Shown: positions 24,128-36,870 of the stretch, in pieces | How the letters are laid out: every line of letters starts with the position of its first letter | Numbering within the stretch: position 1 is the first letter of the stretch | From: Piromyces finnis | Taxonomy: Eukaryota; Neocallimastigomycota; Neocallimastigomycetes; Neocallimastigales; Neocallimastigaceae | Direction of reading: 5' to 3' | NCBI GenBank assembly: GCA_002104945.1 | Contig: MCFH01000036.1 | Location: 324,001 to 388,000, forward strand | Length of the DNA: 64,000 bases | Position numbers and translations under genes: made by a program | Notes under the pieces: generated by a model | What the model was told of the DNA's origin: nothing | What the model saw: only the letters and a program-made list of their open reading frames with translations | The model's database searches: none

Positions 24128-24412
24128 TATTTCACTTTCTCCTTTATATACATTTTATATATATATATTAATTAAAATACAACATAATAAAAAATAACTT
24201 TTAACTTACAAATAATTAACTTTTCTAGAATCATTAACTTTGTATATTTCTTCTTTTTCGTTAAAAAATAGAAAATTATTATATGTGTTGAAATTTCCTA
24301 AATATTTTATAATGTCATCACATTCATCTTCGTTTAAGTCTATTGTTTTGCTATTAACAAATGGTAAAGTTAATGACAATAACCCTAGTGTGTTTAATAT
24401 ATAATCAAATTT
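21608..24412 (-). pseudogene. Leucine-rich-repeat gene copy 3, broken
   Basis: This is a third copy of the LRR gene with several lesions. The start codon is deleted: the sequence equivalent to codon 2 is preceded by ACAAA instead of the ATG. Exons 4-7 and parts of exons 3 and 8 are missing, with a short inverted duplication at the junction (about 23722-23768). Exon 15 lacks the segment between the Thr-rich tract and the second LSNNENE stretch. Near the end, a small insertion at about 21673-21680 shifts the frame and stops translation at 21664, so the terminal WF module is lost. Exons 9-14 and exon 2 remain recognisable with normal splice signals. Exon 3 resembles copy 2, whereas exon 9 resembles copy 1. 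The intron-14 minisatellite is at 22385-22505. Confidence 0.88.
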
Positions 24413-25723
24413 TTGTAATTTTTTAATTTAAGTTTCCTTTTTTTTTTATCTCTTTCTAATTTATTATAATAATGCTGCTGTTATTGTCTTAACCATTTTT
24501 TATTGATATTACACTAATAAAATATTTAAAAGTCTTTATAATAAATAATAAGATAAATAATAAAATAAAGAAAAAAAAGAAAAGAATGAAATTCTTTTTA
24601 ATTAAATAAATTTAATTTATTTTTTAAATTATCCAATATATTAAAATGTATTTTTAATATACAGAATTACTTTTAAATAATATATTATAAAAAATAAATG
24701 GATAAACTAAAATATAAAAAAAATATTAAATGTTTAAAAAGGATTCATAATAAAGAAATAAATATTATGAAATATGTATTTATATGTATGATACATAAAT
24801 AACCCTTTCTATTAGAATGAAATATCAACTTTTAGCTAAAATAATTGATTTATAATCTTCTATTATTAACTTTATATATTAAATATTCTATTATTTTTTC
24901 TGAAAAAAATCTTCACACCCTTAAAATATTTTCCTTTTCTTTTTTAAATATAGTTCAAATTTGATAAAAGAATCTTCCCTTTACATACATTATTATATTT
25001 ACTATTAATACTAAAAATATGTATGAAAATAACATGAATAAATAATAATACGATAATAAAAAATATATATTAAAAATAAAAAATAAAAAGTAATATTTAT
25101 AATGATTATATTGTTTATTATGCATATTATTAAACTATTATTATGAAATGGATAATCAATAAGTCAAAATACTAAATCTTTTTATATATTTATATGAATA
25201 TGAATATATATTAATGTATTAATATCAAGTTATATTACTTTATTCAAACAGAAATATTTTATATAAATACAAATATATATATATATATATTACCATATGA
25301 ATTTCCATATTAATTATAGTAAATTGTCATGAAAAAGAAAGAAAAAATATAATTTCAATCTTTTTATTTTATATTATAGAATAAATTTATTATATTTTTT
25401 AAGTATATTACTTAAAAGTTATTCTATAATAATTAATGGAAATGCATTTATTGTATGCATGTATATACGTATTTTTATATATAAATAAATTGTATTTAAA
25501 TAATGTAAACTACTAAATATAATATTTCAAAAACTATAAATTTATTAATTAAAACTTGATATTATATATTATTATCTACTTTTATAAAAAAAAAATTTAA
25601 ATGAATTTATCTCTTTTTTTGTAAAAAAAAAAAAAAAATATTGAAATTAAATAAATTTCAAATTTTTTTATTTTTGAAAAAAAAAAAAAAAAGGTGTTAT
25701 TAATAAGCATTTAAGTTATTAAA
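24413..25723. other. LRR copy 3 upstream flank, then AT-rich intergenic DNA
   Basis: Up to about 24740 this is the duplicated LRR promoter-side flank. The rest is AT-rich with A- and T-runs; poly(A) runs at about 25626 and 25680 lie just upstream of the HAD-like gene. No further feature is seen. Confidence 0.55.
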
Positions 25724-27029
25724 ATGGAAAAAAATATATCATCATTTGAATTACCAGAAGCCTCAAAAATCAAACTTATAATTACAGGTAATTTCTTTTA
25801 AATTATAATATTACATTTATTTAAGCAAATGTAGCTAATTAAAAAAAAAAATTATAATAATATAAAAGTATTGACGTTTCTATTTTAGTATGGTTTAAAT
25901 AGCATATATTTCTATATAATACTAATCAACATCTAATAATATAATTATATAACTTTTAACAACTAAAATAATATTTCAAATAACAATAATAATAAGACCT
26001 TGATGGTACCTTGTTAAACTCAAGGAGAAGAGTTTCAGATAGAACTAGTATTGTTATTCATAACATTTTAAAAAGGTATCCTGATCTTCATTTTGTAATA
26101 GCAAGTGGTCGAGCAAAACCAGCAACAAAATTAATTCGTGAAAAGTTAGGTATTGAAAATAGACCTAATACCGAATCTTTACTTTGTAATGGATGTCTTG
26201 TCTACGATTCTAAGGGTAATATTTTATGACAGAATGTGATCCCAAAAGGATTTATGATAGAAGTTCAAAAAATGATATGTGAAGATGCATTACCAGAACA
26301 TGTAGCTATTTATTCAACCGGAGATTCAACAGTATTATTTGATGAAAAATGGCTTAACTTTGCCATAGAAAAATGTGATGAAGATGCTAGAATTGAAGAT
26401 AAGGAAGTTTTTCTTCAAAAAATTGAATCAGGAGAAGTAGAAGTCAATAAGATTGGTTTTATGATATTTGAGCCTTCAATAGCTGAAGGTAACTAATTAA
26501 TAATGATGTAGTAAACATGGGAATAATAACTTTAAAAAAAAATAACATAATAATATAAATAACCCTAGTAGATAAATTTTGTTTTCTTTTTATACATTAT
26601 AGTTTATATTCTTTTAATATGAAAAAAAATATATAATATAATAAAACTTAAATATTTTAATATTTTATTTATTATTTAAATGATCAAATAGAAATACAAT
26701 TTTTATTAAGTAAAGCAGCAAAAAAATACAATATGGAATGTACACGTTCAAATATAAACTTTATTGAATACATGCCACCTAATACGAATAAAGGAACTGG
26801 ATTAGCACAACTTAATGAATATTTAAATATTAAGAAGGAAGAAATAATAGCGTTCGGTGATGGAGGTAATGATATTGAGCTTCTTCAAAATGCTGGATGG
26901 TCAGTGGCGATGGAGAACGCCAATGAAAAATTAAAATCAATAGCTAAATTTGTAACAAAATCAAATTCAGAAGATGGCGTTGTTGATGTTTTGGAAAAAA
27001 TATTTTTAAGAGATGAGCAAATGAATTAA
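25724..27029 (+). pseudogene. Cof-type HAD hydrolase, copy 1, with in-frame TGA
   Basis: Exons 25724-25787, 25997-26488 and 26692-27029 would encode 297 residues. Motif I, DLDGTLL, is assembled across intron 1, which splits the nucleophile Asp codon (G/AC). Motif II is IASGR, motif III is the Lys in NTNKGTGL, and motif IV is GDGGNDIELL, the pattern of Cof/HAD-IIB sugar-phosphate phosphatases. A TGA at 26227-26229 interrupts exon 2 where copy 3 (VWQ) has Trp, a one-base TGG to TGA change; the frame is otherwise open and splice sites are intact. It is therefore a very young pseudogene, a sequencing error or, less likely, a readthrough gene. It lies 500 bp upstream of copy 2 in the same orientation, as expected from tandem duplication. 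Confidence 0.85.
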
Positions 27030-27529
27030 AACAGCCATCTTTTTTTTCCCTTAAGACATTTAAGATAATAATATTAAATAATGTAATATAAAAAGTTATT
27101 TTTAAGATATAAGATATAAAATAGAAATAAACGATACTATCATTTTTGTATGTTATATACTAGAAATTGATAAATAACATTAAATTATAAATAAGGATTA
27201 TTAATAATTTGTAAATACTAAAATAGTCATTATTATCATTATTCATTATTTTAAAATAATAAAATAATAAGAAAATTTGAATTATAATAATAAACTTTGT
27301 AAATATTATTTTAATGGCTTATTTATAACAAAAATAAACAACTGATTTTTTTTATAAATAAAAAATTTTAATTTAAAATACTATAAATTTTTCATTTTCA
27401 ATTATACATTAATATGAATGGTTAATGAAATTTATTAATAACAAAAAATATATATATGGATAGTTATTGGAGTATTGAAATTTGTATTTGAAAATTAAAA
27501 AGAAATTAAAATTTTAAAATTAAACAGAA
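27030..27529. other. Intergenic DNA between HAD copies 1 and 2
   Basis: AT-rich, with several AATAAA-like strings that could serve 3' end formation for copy 1. No separate feature is seen. Confidence 0.5.
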
Positions 27530-29029
27530 ATGGATATTAAATTACCCGAAGCTTCAAAAATAAAGGTTATAGCAACTGGTATGTTTATCTAGAAATACTT
27601 TTTAAAAAAAAAATATATATATATATATATATTATAATTATGTCTAAAGATTTTCTTATTTTTAATTTCAATATGTTAGAAATAAAAAAAAAAAATAAAT
27701 AAATTAAACTTTTTTTTTTAATATTCATTCATAAAATAAATTATTTATAAACATAGCATATTATTAATTTATCATCATTAATAGTACAATATATATAATT
27801 AATTTCAATATTTTTGATATATTTTCATTACTTTATTTCAAATTTCAATGAATTTCATTTCTTTTTAACAATATTTATCATTTTAATTGTTTAATTTAAA
27901 TCTGGATAAATCAATATGATAAATTTTAATAAAAAAAATAAATAAATAATAAATGCATTTTAAAGATCTTGATGGTACATTATTAAATTCAAAGGGAAGA
28001 GTATCAGAAAGAAATAAAACAGTTATACGTAAAATTTTAGAAAAATATCCAGATATTCATTTTGTTATTGCTAGTGGCCGGGGTAGACCAGCAACTATGA
28101 GAGTTCGTCAAGACATAGGTATCATGGATAGACCAAATACAGAATCTATTTTATGTAATGGTTGTATAATATATGATTCCTGTGGTAATATATTATATCA
28201 GGAGCTTTTACCAAATGATCTTATACTTAAAATTCATAAAATTGTCCCTTCCCTTTCTGAATCTTGTTTTGAATATACATCAGGAGATGATGCTATCTTT
28301 TTTAAGGAAAAGTGGTCAAAATTTGCCCATGAAATGTATGATGAACAAACAATAACCGAAGATATGGATGAATTTTCAAAAAAAATCGAAGCTAATGAAA
28401 CCAAAATTAACAAAGTTTGTTTCATGGTATCTAAACCTTCAGAAATCAATGGTAAAAATCTAATAGTTATTGATAAAAAAAAATGAAAAAGAACAAGTAT
28501 AGAAGTATAGAATAAAGAAAGAAAGGGAAAAAAAGGATTATAAATAATTATTATTATAAATATAAATATTATTTAGAATAACAATTAGTAACCCTACTAT
28601 TTAAATCGTATATATAAATTATTATTAATATTTTTTTATCAACCTATATTTATATATAAATATATATCAATAAAATTATATATATATTAAGAAATTGTTG
28701 AAGCATTAGATAATTTAAAAAAAGAGTATAACATGGAATTATCTTATACAACACCTATTTTTATTGAATATATGCCATCCAACATCAACAAAGGATCAGG
28801 TTTAATTCATTTAATGAACATACTAAATGTTAAAAAGGAAGAAATCATTGCTTTTGGTGATGGAGGAAATGATTTTGAATTTCTTCAAAATGCTGGATGG
28901 CCGGTAGCTATGGCAAATGCTAATGAAAAATTAAAATCATATGCTTGTTTAATAACAAAATCAAATGAAGAAGATGGTGTAGCTGACCTATTAGAAAAAA
29001 TATTTCTTAAAGAAGAATTAATGAATTAA
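27530..29029 (+). CDS. Cof-type HAD hydrolase, copy 2
   Basis: Exons 27530-27578, 27966-28451 and 28692-29029 give 290 residues with no frame break. Both introns are phase 1. Intron 1 falls inside the codon of the predicted nucleophile Asp (G/AT), producing DLDGTLLNS. Motif II is IASGRGRPAT; a NGCIIYD stretch follows in the cap region; the motif III Lys is in NINKGSGL; motif IV is GDGGNDFEFL, with Phe where the paralogues have Ile. Family knowledge: such proteins dephosphorylate sugar phosphates, phosphoglycolate-like compounds or flavin precursors, and the substrate cannot be predicted here. An apparent ATG at 27953, reading straight into motif I, lies in intron 1 and is not the start, because exon 1 (ending VIAT) matches the exon 1 of both paralogues. 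No signal peptide; probably cytosolic. Confidence 0.88.
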
Positions 29030-30750
29030 CTAGTTTAAATTTTTTTTATCAACTTAAATGCATGTAAACTTTTTTTTTTTTTTGAGAAAAAAAAATAATT
29101 TCATTTTAATAAGAATTATTTATAAATTAATAAATTTTAAAATATATATTATTTAAATATTTAAATAGTGTAAATGAATCTTTTTTTTTTTTTTCTTCCT
29201 AAACTTAAAATAAGTTTAGAAAACTTTATTCCATATTTAAACTACTTTGTAAAATTGTATTTTTATGTTCAATGTGTATTTTTCTATACATACTGAGTAA
29301 TGTATCACGTGATTTATAATATACACTCAAGTTTTTAAAAATACCCATGAATTTTGCGTAAAAAAAATACATATTAAATTATTTAGTAAATGCGGTGATA
29401 AGGCCTTTTCTTGAATAATAATAATAATAATTTAATAATCTTCATCAAGACAAGGAAAGGAAAGGAGTTATTTTATTATTTATATTAAAGTTACAAAAAT
29501 ATTTTTTTATATTTAATTTTTCCTTTTTATTTAATTTATTTTATTATTTTGATCATCCATGATTAAATTACTCATCAAATTTTAATAACCAATCTTTTAT
29601 ATTAATAGGAAAAATTATATACCAATTAATTTGAAACAGTAAATATCTTTAAAATTTATTTAAAAGAAAAAAAAAGCAGTTAATCTATAAAAGAAATATT
29701 TAAAATTAATAGTAAAAGAATTGATTTTTAAATGAATATTAAAATAATAAAAAATAAGCATTTATTTACAATGAATAAAACTATAAATAAATGACTTTTT
29801 TAAGTTACTTTGGTTGTTTCATAGAATAATACCAACACCTTTTGAATCATTTTGATATTAGTTGACATAAAATTATCATTTTGTGTATAAATTTTCCAGT
29901 CTTAAAAATCATATTAATTAAAGTTTTTAATTTATAATATATATTATATACAAAAATTCAAATTTAATATATTTATGATTTATATATAAAAAAGATAGGA
30001 CTTAAAAAAGGGGGGAAACTTTTTCATTAATTTTTAGACAAAAAAGCGATTTTTTTAAAAAAGGAAAATTAATATATTAATAGCAGTTAACAATATTAAA
30101 AAGAAAAAGAATTAATATAAAAATTGATTTCATTGGTTACGGCAAATATATTTAATAAAAAAAGGAAAAATAAAATAGATAAAAAAGTACAAATTAATTT
30201 ATATGGTTTAGGTATCTTTCTAATAAATATTATGATACTTATGATACAATAACTTTCAAAAAATTAAATGTTTTAATTGAAATTAATTAATAGGAATTTG
30301 GTATTGTATCATGTATATTTCTATATTGTTTATAATATACTGTAATATATTTTCATAATAAATTACAATTCTTGTTTATAATTTATATATAACACAAATT
30401 TATTTATAAATTCATAATGATTCATTTTATATATCAATTTTTATATATGCTACTATTTAATCATGTTATTTTGTTGTTGTTTCACTCCTAAAACATATTA
30501 AAAACTTTAATATATAATTAATAATTTCAAATATAGATAACAAATTTATATAAATAGGCTGCTTTTTTAAAAAAAAAAAAAAAAAAAAATTAAAAAGTAA
30601 AAAAAAAAAGTAAAATAAAATTATTAAAAAAAGTTGTTATATATATAATAAAGTAATATATATATCCAGCTATATATTTTAATTAATTTTGTTTTAGAGA
30701 AAAGAAATAATAAAAAGTTAAAAAAAATAATTTAATACAGCGAAAAAAAA
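29030..30750. other. Intergenic DNA upstream of the CotH gene
   Basis: AT-rich, with no ORF of note. A CACGTG palindrome (in TATCACGTGATT, about 29302-29313) and long A-runs at 30570-30610 just before the CotH start are the only marked strings; their function is unknown. Confidence 0.5.
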
Positions 30751-32376
30751 ATGAAATCTTTATTATTTACAACTTTAATATTACTTTTAATTAATCTTAT
30801 CAATGCTCATTCTTATGAGTCACTTGGTATTGATGCTGTTCAAAAAAAGGAAACTGAAAAAATAATTGAGGATGAATCTCAATTCCCAGTTATTAATATT
30901 TCAACTAAAGATAATTCTGAATTAATTATTTCCAGAGAAAACTACACTGATAGTGTTGTTGATGTATTCAATATTGAAGATAAGTATAGATTAAAGGAAA
31001 GATCAGCAAGTGTTAAATTAAGAGGTAATTCTAGTAGTTTTTACGGTGATGTTAAAAAGGTATTAGCTAACCAAGTTCCATACAGAATTAAGTTCGATAA
31101 AAAGACCAATTTACTTGGCCTTCATGATGGTGAAAAGTTCAAGAACTGGGTTCTTCTTAAAATTGATGGTGACGTTATCAGAAATGATGTTGCTATTAGA
31201 ATGGGTAAAGTAATTTTCGATAAAAAATACTTTATCACTGATTCACATTTTGTCAAGCTCTACATCAATGATGTATTCAAAGGTATCTATTTACTCACTG
31301 AACATAACGAAATTGATGAAAAGAAAGTAAATATTTCCCAACCAGAAAAGAATTACAATGGCACTGATATTGGATACTATTTAGAACTTGATAACTATTT
31401 CTATGAAAACCCAGGAAAATACATTTCTCTTGATTATGAAAAAGCAACTGTTAAAGATATCAGAGGTGAAGAAAGAAAATTTGTTCCAGCTGAATATACA
31501 ATTAAAAATGATATATACTGTGAAGAACAATTATACTTTATTGGAAATTACACAAAGAATGTTTTCAATATTATTTACCAAGCTATTGAAAATGGTGAAT
31601 ACAAAACTTTTGATGAAGACTATAATCTTGTTAATTCTACTTTCACAAGTGTTGAAGAAACTATTTCAGCTGTATTTGATGTAGAATCTGCTGTTAATAC
31701 TTATCTTCTCTACGAAATTATTCATGATTATGATGTTGGTGAAGGTAGTTTCTTCTTTGCTGTTGATTTCTCTGAAAACAGTAAAATTAAGAAATTACAA
31801 ATGGTTTCTCCATGGGATTTCAACTGGGCTTACAGCGACAGTCCAAGAAGATACTGGGCTGGTGCTTTTTGTGATACAGCATTTGCTAAGAAATATGGTG
31901 ACAGAACAAATCCATGGTTTGTTTTACTTGCTAAAAACGATTGGTTCCATGAATTAGTCTCCAAAAAATGGGAAGGATTCTCTACTGCCATTAGAGCTCA
32001 ATTAGTTGAAGAAAATGCTTATCTTTACCAAAACTATAATGATGTTTTATTAGTTGGAAAATCTGTATTCAAAGGTGTTGATAATTTATACACTTGGATT
32101 AACAAAAGATTAGACTGGATTGATGAAGCTTTTGTTCCAGGAAAGAGTGCTTTACCAGTTCCAGATGAAAAGGATCCAGTTGTAACAACTACAACTAAAC
32201 CAGTTGAAACCACTCAACCAGTTGTTACCAAAACAACTACAGTTATTATCGAACCAACTATTGATGTTGAAACTACTGAATCAACTGAAATTGATTCCGA
32301 TGATGAACAAGAAGTTACAGCAGAAGCTGAAGAAGAACAAGATTCTGATTCTGAAGAAGAAGAAGAACAAGAATAA
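30751..32376 (+). CDS. Secreted CotH-domain protein
   Basis: Single-exon gene of 541 residues. Residues 1-19 form a signal peptide ending INA. The CotH domain spans about 50-455: LRGNSS (about 91-96), PYRIKFDKK, LLGL and NWVLLK (the Lys-containing strand), RNDVAIRMG, the YINDVFKGIYLLTEH stretch, YYLELDNY, then HDYDVGEGSFFFAVD, SPWDFNWAY and WIDEAFVPG. A Pro/Thr-rich linker (about 470-515) leads to an acidic tail of Asp, Ser and Glu. CotH proteins are atypical protein kinases first known from bacterial spore coats and abundant in anaerobic fungi, some carrying dockerins; no dockerin Cys pattern is visible here. The sequence is closely related to the partial gene at 1-650. The start is the first ATG after an A-rich leader and directly precedes the signal peptide. 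Function in the secretory pathway or cell surface is inferred. Confidence 0.93.
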   Translation: MKSLLFTTLILLLINLINAHSYESLGIDAVQKKETEKIIEDESQFPVINISTKDNSELIISRENYTDSVVDVFNIEDKYRLKERSASVKLRGNSSSFYGDVKKVLANQVPYRIKFDKKTNLLGLHDGEKFKNWVLLKIDGDVIRNDVAIRMGKVIFDKKYFITDSHFVKLYINDVFKGIYLLTEHNEIDEKKVNISQPEKNYNGTDIGYYLELDNYFYENPGKYISLDYEKATVKDIRGEERKFVPAEYTIKNDIYCEEQLYFIGNYTKNVFNIIYQAIENGEYKTFDEDYNLVNSTFTSVEETISAVFDVESAVNTYLLYEIIHDYDVGEGSFFFAVDFSENSKIKKLQMVSPWDFNWAYSDSPRRYWAGAFCDTAFAKKYGDRTNPWFVLLAKNDWFHELVSKKWEGFSTAIRAQLVEENAYLYQNYNDVLLVGKSVFKGVDNLYTWINKRLDWIDEAFVPGKSALPVPDEKDPVVTTTTKPVETTQPVVTKTTTVIIEPTIDVETTESTEIDSDDEQEVTAEAEEEQDSDSEEEEEQE

Positions 32377-33593
32377 AGCTGTAAATAAAGGAAATTTTTA
32401 TATAAAGTTTTAAATAAATATATTCATAAATTTTGTAATAATTAAGTATAAATAATAATATAATTCAAATTAGCTTTTGATAAGTTAACCCTCCATAAAA
32501 TAAAAGAATCTAATAGAATAGAAAAAAAAAAAGCATTTTAAAAGAAAAAATATATAATTAAAGGAGGAAGTAAATAAATAAATATAAATAAATATGTTTA
32601 TTTAATTATTAATTGTAAATTAAAAAAATATTTTATAAAAAAAAAAACAAGAAAAAAATAAAAAATAATAAAAAAAATATTTAAGTTTAAATTTTTATTT
32701 TTAAAAATATTGTTTACTACTAATATTAAATAATAATTTCTAAATTCTAATAAAACAATTAAAAAAAAAAAATTGATCTACATGTAATAAATTAATAGAA
32801 AATATTAAATATAACCCAAAATGGTGTTAAATTTAACTCTCTTTTGGAGAATATGAATTAAATTACTATAATATATAATAAATAAATAAATTTTTTAATG
32901 GAATACATTTTTTAAATGAAATGATTCATTATTTCTATCTACAAGAAATTAATATTTTTTTTATCCTTTATGATGTTAAATGCTGGTAAAAAAAAAAAAG
33001 AATTTCATCTATCTTTCAATAAATATAATGTTGTTAAAAATAAATAATTGTTTTTATATTGTATAACTTATTTCTATAATAAAGAATATGTATAATAAAA
33101 ATCAAAATCTTTATAAAAATTTATATTAATTTATATAAAAAAAAAGGGGGTTATATTTAATCACTAGTTTTAAATCTTATTTAATACAGTTTAAAGATTG
33201 GAAAATAGAAAAATTAAATAAAAAATTATATATTAAATAAATAAATGAATTTGAAACTATAAAGAAGAAATTCAAAAGATGAAGAGTATACTTTAAATAA
33301 TAATGATAATTTTTATACTATTATATTTAAAAAAGTATTTTACCTTCAAATAAATCATCCATAAAATTGAATGTCCATAATTTAATAAATTAATTTCCCA
33401 TTTAGAATCAGAATTTTTAATATATTTAATTAATTAATTTTAATTAATTTTTTTAAAAAAAAATTTTCAAAATTTAATACTTCTATTATTAACCAATAGA
33501 AATTAACTTTTATTTTTACTATATAAAATTAACAATTATTAATTTTTTTTTATTTTTTTTTTGGTGAAACAAAGATTGAAGATTATCTTTTTA
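32377..33593. other. Intergenic DNA after the CotH gene
   Basis: AT-rich with poly(A) and poly(T) runs; AAATAAA strings soon after the stop codon may direct polyadenylation. No other feature is seen. Confidence 0.5.
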
Positions 33594-33788
<195 letters not shown>

Positions 33789-34757
33789 TTAATGATATAA
33801 AAATAATATAGAAAATCATTTATAATTAATATAAATAATATATCATATATACCCATGCTTTATCTTTATTGAAGAGAAAAATTTTTTATTATTAAAAGGT
33901 TAGAAATGCTTTGCTGAAATATAAAAACATAAAGTTTAGTGTTATTGATAATTGTTTAGAAATGGTTTTTTTTTTTTTGGAAATTTTAGTAAAATTATCT
34001 AAAAATTATAATTTTACTAATTCAATTAATAATAATAACAATATTAATGTTAACAAAATTATTTATGAAAAAATATTGGAATTGATTTGGCAACACTTAT
34101 TCTCTCTCCAAAGATATTTTTTTTACTATGAAAAATTGATAATAGAGCAATGGCATAATGTTCAATGAATTAATCTTGGGAGATTATTTTCTAGTTAAAT
34201 CTTATTTAAATGTATATTTTCCAGTTAAAAAATTATGAGTCAGAAATATATATAATAGTATATTATATAGTTTTGATTTATTTGTTTGTTTTTAATATTT
34301 AAATTAATAGAAAATCTCATTGATTAATCATTAGTTATTATTATTGTTTATCCATTTCAATGAATAATAACTATTATAAAACGTATTTCAAACAAATATT
34401 AAAACTATTCAAAAAATTATAAAACTAAAAGCCAAAAAACGTATTAAAACTATTATAAAACTTTACATCCAAAAAATGGTTAAAATAATTATAAAATTTA
34501 TGGATGACTCAAAAAATTTTCCGCTATTAATAATCCAATTAGTAATTACTAATAAATATAATTTTTTTAATTTATTATTATAAATTATTATTTTTAAAAT
34601 TTTAAAATTTTTAATAAAATAGGAATTATCCATTTCAATAATTTTAAAAAAAAAAAAGAAAGTGTACATTGATTCTATAAGTTTTGATACTTTTTAATTT
34701 TATTAAAATAAATATAATAATTGTTATAATACACAAAATATTTTAATAATAAACAAG
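33789..34757. other. Intergenic DNA with an 85-codon orphan frame
   Basis: Positions 33911-34168 hold an 85-codon ATG frame with a less repetitive end (ELIWQHLFSLQRYFFYYEK). It contains a T-run that codes for Phe and has no recognised motif, so it may be chance or a gene relic. The rest is AT-rich. Confidence 0.35.
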
Positions 34758-35928
34758 ATGACAACTGCACTACCTGATAAATCACAAATTAAACTTATCA
34801 CAACTGGTAATTGTCTTCACATTTAATGTTATTCTCATTATTATTATAAGTTATTAAATATTAAGTGTTTTAATATTTCTTTTCTTATATCCAAATAATA
34901 ATAATAAATAAATAATGCAATAAAGAATAAATTAATATATTAATATATTATTGTTAGTGATTAAAATGTAATAAAAGTAGTACCTCAATTAAAGTAAAAA
35001 TTCATTTATTTTTATTTTATTTTTTCTAATAAACGTATATTATTATAAACAAAGAAAAATAAATAAATTAAATAAAAAAAAAAAAAAAGTAATGTTATTT
35101 AATAATTATTTATCATTATTTCCCTATATTGAAAAAATATATATTTTCCAATTCACTTTTAACAATGGTTTTTGAAGTTCTTTTTTTATTTTATTTTATT
35201 ACTAAAATATTCAAAGTTAACATGTACTAGTAAAAGATATATATACTTGAAGATATAAACAGAAAAAAAATCTTGTTAATGTTATTCTTTTATTTCATTT
35301 TTCGAATTTATCTTTTCTTTATTATAAGAATATATATATTCCAAAAAAAAAAAAAAGTAACAAAAAAAGTAAAATAAAGTTATTATTTCTTTTATATTAT
35401 TTTAATTTATTTTAATAGACCTTGACGGTACCTTATTAGATTCAGAAGGAAATGTTTCAGAAAGAACTAGAACTGTTATTCGTAAAGTTTTAGAAAAATA
35501 TCCTGATCTTCATTTTGTATTGGCTAGTGGTAGAGCTAGACCAGCTACTATGGAAATTCGCGAAGCTCTTGGTATTTTAGATAGACCAAATACAGAATCT
35601 CTTCTTTGTAACGGTTGTATTATCTATGATTATCAGGGTAATATAGTATGGCAAAGTACTTTACCAAAAGAATTTGTTATTAAAGCCTATAATTTATTTA
35701 AAACCGATCCTACCTCCGTATATTTCTACTCAACGGGAGATGATGCTATTATGTTCAGTGAAAAATGGGCAAAGATATCTAGTGAACGTTACAAAGAACA
35801 TACTGTTCTTTCTGACAAGGAAGAATATATTAAAAAAGTCCAATCAGATAAAGTTAAAATTAATAAAATGTGTGCTATTGTTTCTGAAGGAAAAGATATT
35901 GAAAGTACGTTTTTTTTTTTATTGCTCA

Positions 35929-35967
<39 letters not shown>

Positions 35968-36391
35968 TTAAATATGTTATATATAAAAACACTGTTTATT
36001 AACAATATTGGGTCTTTATTTATATTATAATATATATTATTATATTGTTATTAAAAAATATAAAATAGAAATAAAACCTATTCTTTTGGAATATTGTAAA
36101 GAATATAATTTGGAATACGCTTATTCTACCTCATTCTTTTTAGAATTTATGCCACAAAACACCCATAAAGGTACAGCTTTAGAACAATTAATTAAAAATT
36201 TAAATATTAAAAAAGAAGAAGTATTAGCCTTTGGTGATGGTGGAAATGATATTAATCTTTTAAAGAGTTCTGGATGGCCAGTTGCTGTAGATAATGCATG
36301 TGACGAACTAAAATCCATAGCCAAAATAACTACTAAATCTAATGCTGAGGATGGTGTTGCCGATTTATTGGAAAGAATTTTCTTAAGCTAG
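34758..36391 (+). CDS. Cof-type HAD hydrolase, copy 3
   Basis: Exons 34758-34806, 35419-35904 and 36069-36391 give 285 residues ending IFLS. Intron 1 is 612 nt and phase 1, again splitting the nucleophile Asp codon (G/AC), so the spliced product reads TTDLDGTLLDS. Intron 2 is 164 nt, begins GTACGT followed by T- and A-runs, and is also phase 1. Motif II is LASGRARPAT, the motif III Lys is in NTHKGTAL, and motif IV is GDGGNDINLL. All residues expected of a Cof/HAD-IIB phosphatase are present. It is separated from copies 1 and 2 by the CotH gene, so the cluster was broken by insertion or the paralogue was transposed. The Trp codon (TGG at 35648-35650) equivalent to the TGA in copy 1 is intact here. 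Substrate unknown; probably cytosolic. Confidence 0.9.
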
Positions 36392-36870
36392 ATTTAAATC
36401 ATAATTATAATAAATAAATATATATATATATGATTTATTGATATTTAATTTTATAATAAAATTATCTAAAAAACATCTACATGATATATCATTAAAATTA
36501 ATTCCATATATCCTAAAACTATCCTACTAATTTTTATACTTCATACATTAAGTTAAATAAATTAAACACATTGACTATAAAATTGTAAAGATAAAAAAAT
36601 AAAAGCATGTTTATCAATAAAATTCGATGTAAATATTTTGTAAAATAATTATAAATACTAAATTTTTAAAGTCTTATTTCCAATATTTAAATATTATTAA
36701 TTAGCATATATTTATTTTCAAATATTATCATTAAAAATATATATTTTTAAAATTTATGAAGAAATAATAATACACATATACAAACATAATTTTAATAACT
36801 TATTATTTTTATTTTTAACTTTAGTTTTATTTTATTTTTTATTTATTTTATTTTTTATATCATTTTTTAA
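36392..36870. other. AT-rich DNA between HAD copy 3 and the satellite
   Basis: No feature is seen beyond simple AT-rich sequence and candidate polyadenylation strings downstream of the HAD stop. Confidence 0.45.

Noticed and set aside
27953-28486. HAD gene starting at ATG 27953 and ending at 28486
   Set aside because: The ATG lies in intron 1 and the end lies in intron 2. Paralogue comparison and phase-1 splice sites support the three-exon model.
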